A DNA stretch of 7,110 nt from an uncultured Azospirillum sp. (GCA_937960755.1 CALGOL010000285.1:1-7110), one strand, 5' to 3'; positions 1-6,512 are shown, counted from the stretch's first letter. Program-made: numbers and translations. Notes: generated by a model from the letters alone, not told the origin.

Positions 1-65
1 ACAAGCGCCGCCGTCTCGCCATAGGCGCGGGCGGACAAAACAACGGCGTCGTCGCTCCACTCCAT
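1..65 (-). CDS. recO: DNA repair protein RecO, N-terminal fragment
   Basis: The reverse strand from 65 begins with ATG and reads MEWSDDAVVLSARAYGETAA, then L and a split codon at the window edge. This resembles the start of alphaproteobacterial RecO (family pattern MEWxDxGxVLxxRxxGETxA), the first strands of its N-terminal OB fold. RecO works in the RecFOR pathway, where it helps load RecA onto SSB-coated single-stranded DNA and anneals complementary strands. Only 21 codons are visible, so nothing can be said about the zinc-binding or C-terminal regions. No strong Shine-Dalgarno sequence lies upstream. The gene is transcribed away from the PAS-GGDEF-EAL gene, so bases 66-173 should hold promoters for both. 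The identification rests on a short but characteristic stretch. Confidence 0.75.
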   Translation of the reverse strand, partial: MEWSDDAVVLSARAYGETAAL

Positions 66-173
66 AACGAAATGCTTTCAAAAAGTTTCGAATGCCACCA
101 ATATGTTCACAAGCGATGGCGAAACACCCGTCGCATCGGATATGAGACAAGCGGGCGAACCGGCGACACCATC
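66..173. promoter_or_regulatory. Divergent intergenic region between recO and the PAS-GGDEF-EAL gene
   Basis: These 108 bases separate two divergently read genes and are more AT-rich than the flanking coding sequence, especially at 66-110. They should contain both start regions, but no clear -35/-10 pair can be picked. A short inverted repeat, CGAAA (68-72) and TTTCG (86-90), is visible and too weak to call an operator. An in-frame ATG at 72 would extend the downstream protein by 34 residues, but those residues look nothing like a PAS protein. Confidence 0.3.
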
Positions 174-1967
174 ATGGACATCAACGCCGATAATGGCGCA
201 GACGCGGACTCCGCCGCCAGTCATAGCAACGAGACGCCGCCGCCGCGATTCGAACTGGCGCTGTGGGGAGCCCGTCAAGGCGCTTGGGATTGGGATTTGG
301 CCGCCGACCGCTTGGCGTGCTGCGCGCGCTTTCGCGACATCGTCGGCGTTGCGCCCCATGAAGACGCGGGCGATCCCAACGCTTGGCTCAGCCGCATACA
401 TCCCGACGATTTATCGGGTTTTCAAGCCGCGATCCGACTGCACTTGTCGGGCGAACGACCGGCCATCGACTGCGAGATTCGGCTCGCCGCCCTCACCGGC
501 GGCGAAGACGAGACGTGGACGCATGTGCGCGGCGCCGCCACGCGCGACGATATAGGCCGCCCGCTGGCGCTGGTCGGCGTCGTGGTCGACGTCAGCGCCC
601 GCAAACGCATGGAGCGGCAATTCGCCTATGGCGGCATGCACGATGCGCTGACCGGCCTGCCGACTCGGAACCTACTGTTGGACCGAATCGGGCTGGCGCT
701 GGCCCGCGCCCATCGTCCGCCGGGCGACGGCTTCGCCGTGGCGGTGGTGGACCTGGACCGCTTTAAACAGATCAACGACGCGCTGGGCGCCCGGCATGGC
801 GACGCGGCGTTGAAAACCATCGCCCAGCGGTTGGACCGGGTGCGGCGCAACGGCGACACGTTGGGGCGACTGTCGGCCGACGAATTCTGCTTTGTGATTT
901 ACGACGTCAACGGCGCTGAAGAGGCGACGTCGTTCGCCATGCGGATGTCGGAAGAAGTGGCCCGCCCAATCAGCCTGGACGGGCAGACCTTGACCTTGAG
1001 CTGCTGCGTCGGCGTCGCGGTTTATGATCGCGCCTATGAACGGGCCGACGACATGCTGCGCGACGCCGGGCTGGCGGTTTACCGCGCCAAGCAGGCCGGG
1101 CGCGGGCGCATCGACATCTTTGACCGCTCGCTGCGACAAAAAGCCATGGCGAACATGCGCACAGAAATCGACCTGCGGGCGGCGCTGGAGCAAGGACAGC
1201 TCGAGCTATACTATCAGCCGATCATCGCGGTGAATGACGGCCGCATCGCCGGGTTCGAGGCGTTGATGCGCTGGCGGCATCCTCAACGCGGACTGGTGCC
1301 GCCGCTGGATTTCATTCCGTTGGCCGAAGACACCGGGCTCATCATACCGATGGGGCGCTGGGCGTTGCAGGAAGCGACGCGGCAGATTCAAGAATGGCGC
1401 ATCCGTCACCCGCGACCTCAACCACTATTCGTCGCCGTCAACGTGTCGTTTCGCCAGTTCTCGCACGATAATCTGCCTGATCGCGTGCGCGAAGCGCTGG
1501 CGGATTCTCACCTGACCGCTGACGGATTGAAGCTGGAGATCACCGAAAGCCTGCTGATGCAGGATCCGACCCGTTCTCGCGCCATCATGGAGGAGTTGCG
1601 GGAAATCGGCGTCGACTGGTCGATTGATGATTTCGGCACCGGCTATTCGTCATTGTCCTATCTGCACAAACTGCCGGCCCACACTTTGAAGGTGGATAAA
1701 AGCTTCGTCCAGGCGATTTCCACCGGCGAAAGCAACGCCGCCATCGTGCAGGTCATCACCACGCTGGCCGCTATTTTGGGCATGCACGTGGTGGCGGAAG
1801 GCGTTGAGCGGGAGGAGGAGGCGTCGTTTCTCCGCGACGTCATGTGCCGTTACGCCCAGGGCTACCACTTCGCGCCGCCCCTGCCGGCGACCGAGGCGGA
1901 AGCGCTGCTGCGCCGCGAAGACAGCGCGCCGATCCCTCACTTTAAATGCAGCGCCGCGGCGATCTGA
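174..1967 (+). CDS. PAS-GGDEF-EAL protein, predicted c-di-GMP phosphodiesterase
   Basis: This is a 597-residue soluble protein with no signal peptide or membrane segment. Numbered from the ATG at 174, a PAS_3-type sensor with its PAC tail covers about 24-146 (QGAWDWDL; later IHPDDL and VVVDVSARKR). A GGDEF domain covers about 149-315 and an EAL domain about 332-575. The cyclase signature is SADEF at 234-238, so both glycines are lost and cyclase activity is doubtful, but the inhibitory-site pattern RxxD (R225, D228) is kept five residues before it. The phosphodiesterase site looks complete: EAL at 362-364, N423, E455 in LEITES, DDFGTG at 485-490, K506, E542 in VVAEGVE and QGY at 562-564. The likely role is hydrolysis of c-di-GMP to pGpG, tuned by the PAS domain and by nucleotide binding to the GGDEF domain. 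An in-frame ATG at 72 is an alternative start. I prefer 174 because the extra residues show no domain, although neither start has a strong ribosome-binding site. Confidence 0.9.
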   Translation: MDINADNGADADSAASHSNETPPPRFELALWGARQGAWDWDLAADRLACCARFRDIVGVAPHEDAGDPNAWLSRIHPDDLSGFQAAIRLHLSGERPAIDCEIRLAALTGGEDETWTHVRGAATRDDIGRPLALVGVVVDVSARKRMERQFAYGGMHDALTGLPTRNLLLDRIGLALARAHRPPGDGFAVAVVDLDRFKQINDALGARHGDAALKTIAQRLDRVRRNGDTLGRLSADEFCFVIYDVNGAEEATSFAMRMSEEVARPISLDGQTLTLSCCVGVAVYDRAYERADDMLRDAGLAVYRAKQAGRGRIDIFDRSLRQKAMANMRTEIDLRAALEQGQLELYYQPIIAVNDGRIAGFEALMRWRHPQRGLVPPLDFIPLAEDTGLIIPMGRWALQEATRQIQEWRIRHPRPQPLFVAVNVSFRQFSHDNLPDRVREALADSHLTADGLKLEITESLLMQDPTRSRAIMEELREIGVDWSIDDFGTGYSSLSYLHKLPAHTLKVDKSFVQAISTGESNAAIVQVITTLAAILGMHVVAEGVEREEEASFLRDVMCRYAQGYHFAPPLPATEAEALLRREDSAPIPHFKCSAAAI

Positions 1968-2002
1968 CCCGCAAACAACACTCGGCTGCGCCACGACAAT
2001 CC

Positions 2003-2030
2003 TTGCCATTTGTGCGGAACCAGGCATACT
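2003..2030 (+). promoter_or_regulatory. Possible sigma-70-type promoter before the membrane diguanylate cyclase gene
   Basis: TTGCCA at 2003-2008 matches five of six bases of the -35 consensus. It is followed, after 16 bases, by CATACT at 2025-2030, which matches four of six bases of the -10 consensus. Transcription would begin near 2037, about 33 bases before the start codon. The site lies in the 102-base spacer after the PAS-GGDEF-EAL gene, which becomes AT-rich from about 2037. A pair this close to consensus can occur by chance, so this is only a candidate. It would let the cyclase gene be expressed separately from the upstream gene. Confidence 0.35.
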
Positions 2031-2069
2031 GAGTTCAGTAAATTATAAAAATTAGCGTAATTCAGAGCA

Positions 2070-3452
2070 ATGATTGGTCGCGATATGGGTTGCCCCTCCC
2101 TAAGAAGCGCCTGCCTGATTGTCTTTCTATTTATTTGTTCTATTTTTTTGTTTATCGCCCCAAGTCGAGCTGACAGCGGTTTCTCGGCGACGTTTTGCGT
2201 CGATCCCGACTGGCCACCCTACGAAATCATCAACCAAAATGGTGAGCATGAGGGCATCGCCGCCGACCTGCTGCGTCTGGCGGCGGAACGGGCCGGCGTG
2301 GGGTTGAAACTGATTCGCGCCAAGGATTGGGACGAGAGCGTCGCCGCCTCCAAACGCGGCGACTGCGACATGCTCAGCTTCCTTAATCAGACGCCCAAGC
2401 GCGACGAATGGCTGATCTTCACCGATCCGATCTTCACCGATCCCAACGTCGTCATCACCCGCGAAGAACACGCTTACGTTTCCGATCTAGCCGAGTTGTC
2501 TGGACGGGTGATCGCCTTGCCCAAGGGCACCTCAATTGAAGAACGGGTGCGGCGCGACTACCCAAACCTGCGGGTCGTCGTCGCTGATAGCGAATCGGAA
2601 GCCTTCGCCATGGTCTCGGACCGACGCGCCGATCTCACCATCCGGTCGATGACGGTTGCGGTCTACACCATCAAAAAGGAAGGCTGGTTCAATCTAAAAA
2701 TCGCCGGACAGGTGCCGGGCTATGAAAATCGCCTGCGGGTGGGCGTGCGCAAAGAAAATCCGGCGTTGCGCGACGCGCTGAACCGCGGCGTCGTCATGGT
2801 GACGCCGCAAGAGCGCCGTGAAATCGCCAACCGCCATGTGTCCATCAATGTGCAGACCGCAGTGGATTACGGTCCGCTGCGCAATGTCGCCATCCTTTTC
2901 TCGGTGTTCCTCGTCACCAGTCTGGCTTGGGGATTAAAGCTTAAAAAAGTCAACGCCCAACTGCGCTGGGCGTCGGAAACCGACAACCTGACGCGGCTGC
3001 TCAACCGCGCCACGCTGGATCGGCGCTTTGCCGAAGAAATCGAGCGCGCCAAACGGTATGGACGGGCTTTTTCGGTGATTCTGCTCGATATCGACCATTT
3101 CAAACTGGTGAACGACGAAATGGGGCATTTGGCCGGCGACCGGGTGCTGGCGGCATGCGCCGCGTTGCTGCGCTCCAGCACCAGAACCACCGACGTCGTC
3201 GGCCGCTGGGGCGGCGAGGAGTTTTTGATTTTCTGCCCGGAAACCGCCGGGCCGGAGGCGTTGCGCGTGGCGGAGCGGATTTGCGCCGCGGCGCGGGCGC
3301 ATGACTTTCACACCGGGCGCTCCCACACCTTCAGCGCCGGCGCCGCCGAACTGCGCCCCGACGACGACATGGACGATCTGCTGCAAAGGGCGGACGCCGC
3401 GCTTTATCAGGCGAAAAGCGCCGGCCGCGATCAAGCGCGGCTGTCTGTTTGA
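2070..3452 (+). CDS. Membrane diguanylate cyclase with periplasmic solute-binding-like sensor
   Basis: The 460-residue product has, in order, a signal segment (hydrophobic core about 13-31, possible cleavage after A34 in PSRA-DS), a periplasmic SBP_bac_3-type domain (about 38-262), one membrane helix (about 271-288), a short basic linker and a cytoplasmic GGDEF domain (about 302-458). The cyclase signature GGEEF at 381-385 is intact. The inhibitory-site RxxD (R372, D375) lies five residues before it, and the metal-binding region LLDIDHFKLVND is present. The protein should make c-di-GMP from two GTP in response to a small periplasmic ligand and be subject to product inhibition. The sensor keeps the family's TPKR arginine (R111). 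At the place where amino-acid-binding members carry an aspartate it reads TIRSM, so the ligand may not be an ordinary amino acid; this alignment was made by eye. The start may be the ATG at 2070 or at 2085, and neither has a strong Shine-Dalgarno sequence. Confidence 0.92.
   Translation: MIGRDMGCPSLRSACLIVFLFICSIFLFIAPSRADSGFSATFCVDPDWPPYEIINQNGEHEGIAADLLRLAAERAGVGLKLIRAKDWDESVAASKRGDCDMLSFLNQTPKRDEWLIFTDPIFTDPNVVITREEHAYVSDLAELSGRVIALPKGTSIEERVRRDYPNLRVVVADSESEAFAMVSDRRADLTIRSMTVAVYTIKKEGWFNLKIAGQVPGYENRLRVGVRKENPALRDALNRGVVMVTPQERREIANRHVSINVQTAVDYGPLRNVAILFSVFLVTSLAWGLKLKKVNAQLRWASETDNLTRLLNRATLDRRFAEEIERAKRYGRAFSVILLDIDHFKLVNDEMGHLAGDRVLAACAALLRSSTRTTDVVGRWGGEEFLIFCPETAGPEALRVAERICAAARAHDFHTGRSHTFSAGAAELRPDDDMDDLLQRADAALYQAKSAGRDQARLSV
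2414..2443 (+). repeat. Perfect 15-bp tandem duplication inside the sensor domain
   Basis: The unit GATCTTCACCGATCC occurs twice in direct succession (2414-2428 and 2429-2443). It encodes IFTDP twice, followed by NVV. The region is the usual FxDPxxxxPxV segment of SBP_bac_3 domains, and its total length looks normal for the family. The repeat may therefore reflect sequence convergence within the motif and not a recent insertion. Confidence 0.8.
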
Positions 3453-3457
3453 GAGAG

Positions 3458-4450
3458 CTACCCCTTGGCCCGCGGGTGGGCGGCGTCGTAAACCGCGAAC
3501 AGCTTGTCGGTGTCGACGTCGGCGTAAACTTGCGTCGACGATAGCGACGCATGTCCCAGTAATTCTTGAATGGCGCGCAAATCGCCGCCCGCCCCCAGCA
3601 GATGGGTGGCGAAGCTGTGGCGCAGCGCGTGCGGCGTCGCGGTGTCGGGCAGCCCCATCATATGGCGCACCCGGCGCATGTTTTTTTGCGCGATTGACGG
3701 GTTGAGCCGGCCGCCGCGCGCGCCGACGAACAGCGGCGCGTCCGCGTCGCTGGCGAACGGACAAGCCTCGACATAAGCCCGCACCGCCGCCGCCACCGCC
3801 GGCAGCACCGGCACCTCCCGTTCCTTGCGCCCTTTGCCGATGACCCGCAGGCTATCCCCCACCGGGGCCTGGGCGCGCGACAGCCCCAAGGCTTCGGAAA
3901 TGCGCAGGCCGCAGCCATACAGCACGGTGAATAACGCGCGGTCGCGCAAGCCCATCCATGGGGCGTCCTCCGCCGCCTCCGCCATTTCCAGCAGGGTTCC
4001 GGCGTCGGCGACGGTCAGCGGGCGGGGCAAGGGCTTTTTCACCTTGGGCGTGGTCAGCACGGCGATGGCAGGGTTGTGCAGCCGGCCGTCACGGTCCAGC
4101 CACTTATAAAGATTGCGCACCGCCGACAATGCGCGGGCGCGCGACGCGCCGATCAGCCCTTCCCGCGCCAGAAACGACAGCCAGGCGCGAAAATCAGCCG
4201 GCTTGAGGTCGGCCAGCGTCCGCAAGCCCGGCGCCGAAGCGTGATAATCGTTCAGAAAGCCGGTGAAGGCGGCGACGTCGGCGACGTAACCCGTGACGGT
4301 GTGCGGCGACAGCCGGCGCTCCAACTGCAAATGCCGCACCCAGGCGGTCAGCGCCTCAGCGGCGTCCGCGCGGCAGCGAAAGGCCAGCGCCGGCGCCGCT
4401 TCGCCGTCGTCCTCCTTTAGCGCCTGGTCTAAATCGGCAGGTCCAGCCAT
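3458..4450 (-). CDS. xerC: Tyrosine recombinase XerC
   Basis: This 330-residue site-specific recombinase should act at dif with XerD to resolve chromosome dimers before division. An N-terminal SAM-like core-binding domain covers about 26-115 (ERRLSPHTVTGYVADV), and the catalytic domain follows from about 145. All the usual catalytic residues can be seen: R183 in GCGLRISE, K206 in IGKGRKER, H274 and R277 in HALRHSF, H300 in LLGHASLSSTQ and the nucleophile Y309 in VYADVD. Choosing XerC over XerD relies on context, since an adjacent DUF484 gene also accompanies xerC in Escherichia coli. The start ATG at 4450 lies inside the end of the DUF484 gene. An AAGGGT motif (4460-4465 on the reverse strand) sits 9 bases before it, suggesting translational coupling. 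The N-terminal 25 residues are acidic and variable. The stop codon is only 5 bases from that of the convergent cyclase gene. Confidence 0.93.
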   Translation of the reverse strand: MAGPADLDQALKEDDGEAAPALAFRCRADAAEALTAWVRHLQLERRLSPHTVTGYVADVAAFTGFLNDYHASAPGLRTLADLKPADFRAWLSFLAREGLIGASRARALSAVRNLYKWLDRDGRLHNPAIAVLTTPKVKKPLPRPLTVADAGTLLEMAEAAEDAPWMGLRDRALFTVLYGCGLRISEALGLSRAQAPVGDSLRVIGKGRKEREVPVLPAVAAAVRAYVEACPFASDADAPLFVGARGGRLNPSIAQKNMRRVRHMMGLPDTATPHALRHSFATHLLGAGGDLRAIQELLGHASLSSTQVYADVDTDKLFAVYDAAHPRAKG

Positions 4451-5142
4451 GAGCGCAGCACCCTTTCGGTGACGCGAGCGAGAAAGGTCACCAGTTCGGT
4501 GGCCTGACCGGGGTGAAAGGAATCCGGTTCACGACTGCCGAAGGCCAGCAGCCCTGGCGGCGCGATGGACGAGACTTGCAGCCGCACCATCGCCTCCGAC
4601 CGAATGAATTCGGCCTGGGCGCCGTAGATTTCCGGGTGGCCGTAAATGTCGGCGCGCAACACCGCGTCGCGGCCTTCCAGCCAAGCGTCGACCCTTCCAG
4701 GCGGGGCGATGCGCACGCCGGACTGCGCCACCTCCGGCCGTTCCGCCTCGTCGGATTCGATGACGAGACTGACGGCGTCGAGGTCGAGCAGCACCGCGAG
4801 ATCCGATGTCACGGTCTGGATCAACTGCTCGAAGCTTTGCGCGTCCAACATGAACAGCACCGCCGCGTGAATGCGGTTTTGACTGTTCATGTTGGCCCGC
4901 GTCGTGCCGATCAGTTCCCGCTGCTGTTCCTTCAGCCGATTAACCTCGCCGCGCAAGCGCTCGACCATAAAGCTTTGCAGGTCGATCACCCCGGCGCCCC
5001 GATCGGGCGACGGCGGCGCTTGATAGGCGATGACCTCGGCGTGGCGGGCGAGGAAATCGGGATGGTCGCGCAAATAGGCGCAAACATCGTCGGCGGTGAC
5101 GCGGTGGGCGCCGGCGGCGAGGTTTTCCGCTTCGCTGACCAT
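4429..5142 (-). CDS. DUF484 family protein (GAF-like)
   Basis: This is a 237-residue protein of the DUF484 family, which has a GAF-like fold and no established biochemical function. The N-terminal family signature is visible (DVCAYLRDHPDFLARHAEVI). It is followed by VIDLQSFMVERLRGEVNRLK, a likely coiled-coil helix leading into a GAF-like domain from about residue 90 (FEQLIQTVTSDLAVLLDLDAVSLVIES). The C-terminal part contains LLAFGSREPDSFHPGQATEL, typical of GAF-like beta strands. There is no signal peptide or membrane segment. The reading frame extends to a TTG at 5154, but the GGGAGA motif lies only one base from that codon, so the ATG at 5142 is preferred. The stop codon lies 22 bases inside xerC. 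The tight link to xerC suggests co-expression, but what the protein does there is not known. Confidence 0.88.
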   Translation of the reverse strand: MVSEAENLAAGAHRVTADDVCAYLRDHPDFLARHAEVIAYQAPPSPDRGAGVIDLQSFMVERLRGEVNRLKEQQRELIGTTRANMNSQNRIHAAVLFMLDAQSFEQLIQTVTSDLAVLLDLDAVSLVIESDEAERPEVAQSGVRIAPPGRVDAWLEGRDAVLRADIYGHPEIYGAQAEFIRSEAMVRLQVSSIAPPGLLAFGSREPDSFHPGQATELVTFLARVTERVLRSWLDLPI

Positions 5143-5155
5143 GCCGTATCCCAAA

Positions 5156-5161
5156 TCTCCC
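5156..5161 (-). promoter_or_regulatory. Ribosome-binding site of the DUF484 gene
   Basis: The reverse strand reads GGGAGA here. It is 1 base from a TTG at 5154 and 13 bases from the ATG at 5142. A TTG so close to the motif could hardly be used, which favours the ATG. A second, weaker GGGA (5149-5152) lies 6 bases before the ATG and may serve instead. Confidence 0.45.
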
Positions 5162-5185
5162 TGGCGTTAGCGTTGGTTAATGCCG

Positions 5186-5209
5186 TGGGCCGACGATAAG
5201 CGCGGCCCA
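5186..5209 (-). terminator. Intergenic hairpin after the histidine phosphatase gene
   Basis: Directly after the phosphatase stop codon (5211-5213), the sequence forms a perfect 7-bp stem. TGGGCCG at 5186-5192 pairs with CGGCCCA at 5203-5209, around a 10-base loop. No T-run follows in the minus direction, so it is not a classical intrinsic terminator. It could pause transcription, protect the 3' end of the upstream message, or separate the phosphatase gene from the DUF484-xerC pair. Confidence 0.35.
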
Positions 5210-5210
5210 A

Positions 5211-5774
5211 TCAAGGCGCGGCGATACGGCCGGCCAATTGAAAACCATCCGGCGCCGGAACCAGCACGAAGGTTTCCCCCTGGCTGGGAAAGACGCCGGT
5301 CAGCGCCGTCATGTTAACCTGATGGGTCACCAAAACAAGGTTGCCGGGGCCTTTCCAGCCGGCGACGATGCGCCGCAGCGCGGCTGTTTGCGCCCTTTCA
5401 TCCCCCTGGCCGCCAAAGAAGGAATTAAGCGCCGGCTCAACCGACACCGGGCCCAGCTCCAGCAGAACCGCCGTGTCCCGCGACCGGCACCAAGCGCTGG
5501 TCAGCACCTTGTCCACCGGCGCCTTGCGCGCTCGAAAGGCTTCCCCCAGCGCGCGGGCTTGGGCGCGCCCCTCTTCCGACAGGTTGCGCTGGGTGGCGCA
5601 GTCGTCGAGGCGAAAGCCCGGCGGGTCGCCGATTCCAGGGACCGTTTGCGCGTGCCGCAGAATCGCCACCGCCCCGCCTTTGGTCAGCGCGGCCCAACCG
5701 TTCGCGTCGGCAAACCCCGCGGCGGGAAGCGCCACGATGAACAAGGCGAGAAAAGCGGCGATGCTGCGCGCCAT
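5211..5774 (-). CDS. Exported histidine phosphatase family protein
   Basis: This is a 187-residue member of the histidine phosphatase (phosphoglycerate mutase-like) superfamily. Residues 1-22 form a signal peptide (MARS, then a hydrophobic run ending PAAGFA), so the enzyme probably acts in the periplasm or is secreted. The catalytic RHG motif appears as LRHAQ with R40 and H41. A second conserved arginine lies in TSAWCRSRDTA (R97), and the second catalytic histidine is H151 in LVTHQVN. Cysteines C59 (in LDDCATQRNLSEEGR) and C96 could form a disulfide after export, which is an inference. The substrate cannot be predicted, since the family includes phosphatases for sugar phosphates, phospholipids and proteins. 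The ATG at 5774 has an AGGGA motif (5784-5788, reverse strand) 9 bases upstream. It lies 72 bases downstream of the transaldolase gene on the same strand, so co-transcription is possible. A functional link to the neighbours is not evident. Confidence 0.85.
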   Translation of the reverse strand: MARSIAAFLALFIVALPAAGFADANGWAALTKGGAVAILRHAQTVPGIGDPPGFRLDDCATQRNLSEEGRAQARALGEAFRARKAPVDKVLTSAWCRSRDTAVLLELGPVSVEPALNSFFGGQGDERAQTAALRRIVAGWKGPGNLVLVTHQVNMTALTGVFPSQGETFVLVPAPDGFQLAGRIAAP

Positions 5775-5846
5775 GATCCGTGGTCCCTGATCCGGGCCGG
5801 CGTTCCAGCGAGCCCCATAGGGCCCAAAAACGCCCGGCTGTTGATG

Positions 5847-6503
5847 CTACAGGATCGACTGGCCGGTCTTCTTCCAGTCTTCAACGAATTGCGCCAACCC
5901 CTTGTCGGTCAGGGGATGGTTGAACAACTGGCGCAGCACCGCCGGCGGCGCCGTGACGACATGGGCGCCCATCAGCGCCGGCTTGACGATATGGAGCGGG
6001 TTGCGGATGGAGGCCACCAGCACTTCGGTCTTGAACGCCGGATAGTTGGAGTAAATCGTCACGATGTCGGCGATCAGGTCAAGCCCGTCCTGGCCGATGT
6101 CGTCCAGCCGGCCGACGAAGGGCGACACGAACGACGCGCCCGCCTTGGCCGCCAGGATGGCTTGCGCGGCGGAGAAGCACAGCGTGACGTTGACTTGCGT
6201 CCCTTCCGACGACAGCGCCTTGCAGACCTTCAGCCCCGCCGGGGTCAGCGGCACCTTGACCGCGACGTTGGGGGCGATCTTCGCCAGCTTCAAACCTTCT
6301 TGCATCATGGTCGGATAGTCGGTGGAGGCGACCTCGGCGCTGACCGGGCCTTCCACCACGTCGCAGATTTCCTTCACCAACTCGAGAAAGCCGCGGCCCG
6401 ACTTGGCCACCAGCGACGGGTTGGTGGTGACGCCGTCCAGCAGACCAGTGTCGGCGAGATCGCGGATTTCAGCGATGTCGGCGGTGTCAACGAAGAATTT
6501 CAT
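5847..6503 (-). CDS. tal: Transaldolase, small TalC/MipB-like type
   Basis: This 218-residue protein is the usual length for the small transaldolase/fructose-6-phosphate aldolase subfamily, which folds as a single-domain (beta/alpha)8 barrel and commonly forms decamers. It begins MKFFVDTADIAEIRDL. Expected active-site residues are D6, N28 in TTNPS and the Schiff-base lysine K83 in VAVKVPLTP. E57 (PVSAEVAST) stands where the E. coli aldolase FsaA has Q59, and F129 (SPFVGRLDD) where it has Y131. Both choices are those of true transaldolases, so transfer of a dihydroxyacetone unit in the non-oxidative pentose phosphate pathway is the better call. The frame extends upstream to a TTG at 6551, but family alignment and an AGGGAT motif (6513-6518, reverse strand) support the ATG at 6503. 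It is divergent from priA and may be the first gene of the minus-strand run. No promoter close to consensus was found. Confidence 0.93.
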   Translation of the reverse strand: MKFFVDTADIAEIRDLADTGLLDGVTTNPSLVAKSGRGFLELVKEICDVVEGPVSAEVASTDYPTMMQEGLKLAKIAPNVAVKVPLTPAGLKVCKALSSEGTQVNVTLCFSAAQAILAAKAGASFVSPFVGRLDDIGQDGLDLIADIVTIYSNYPAFKTEVLVASIRNPLHIVKPALMGAHVVTAPPAVLRQLFNHPLTDKGLAQFVEDWKKTGQSIL

Positions 6504-6512
6504 GGCGCAACG

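Noticed and set aside
68..90. CGAAA/TTTCG inverted repeat as an operator
   Set aside because: Five-base arms with a 13-base spacer are expected by chance, and no known regulator site matches.
72..173. Longer start (ATG 72) for the PAS-GGDEF-EAL protein
   Set aside because: The added 34 residues show no domain or signal sequence and would fill almost the whole divergent spacer with recO, leaving little room for a promoter. It cannot be fully excluded because the ATG at 174 also lacks a good ribosome-binding site.
2934..3764. A 276-codon open frame on the minus strand
   Set aside because: It is antisense to the GGDEF domain and in another frame of xerC, has a low-complexity arginine/alanine-rich translation, and shows no motif.
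4513..5199. A 228-codon open frame on the plus strand
   Set aside because: It is antisense to the well-supported DUF484 gene, and the translation has no recognisable family pattern.
5775..5846. Possible intrinsic terminator after the transaldolase gene
   Set aside because: A T5 run and a short GCCC/GGGC pairing are present, but on the minus strand the T-run comes before the pairing, and the stem is only 4 bp.
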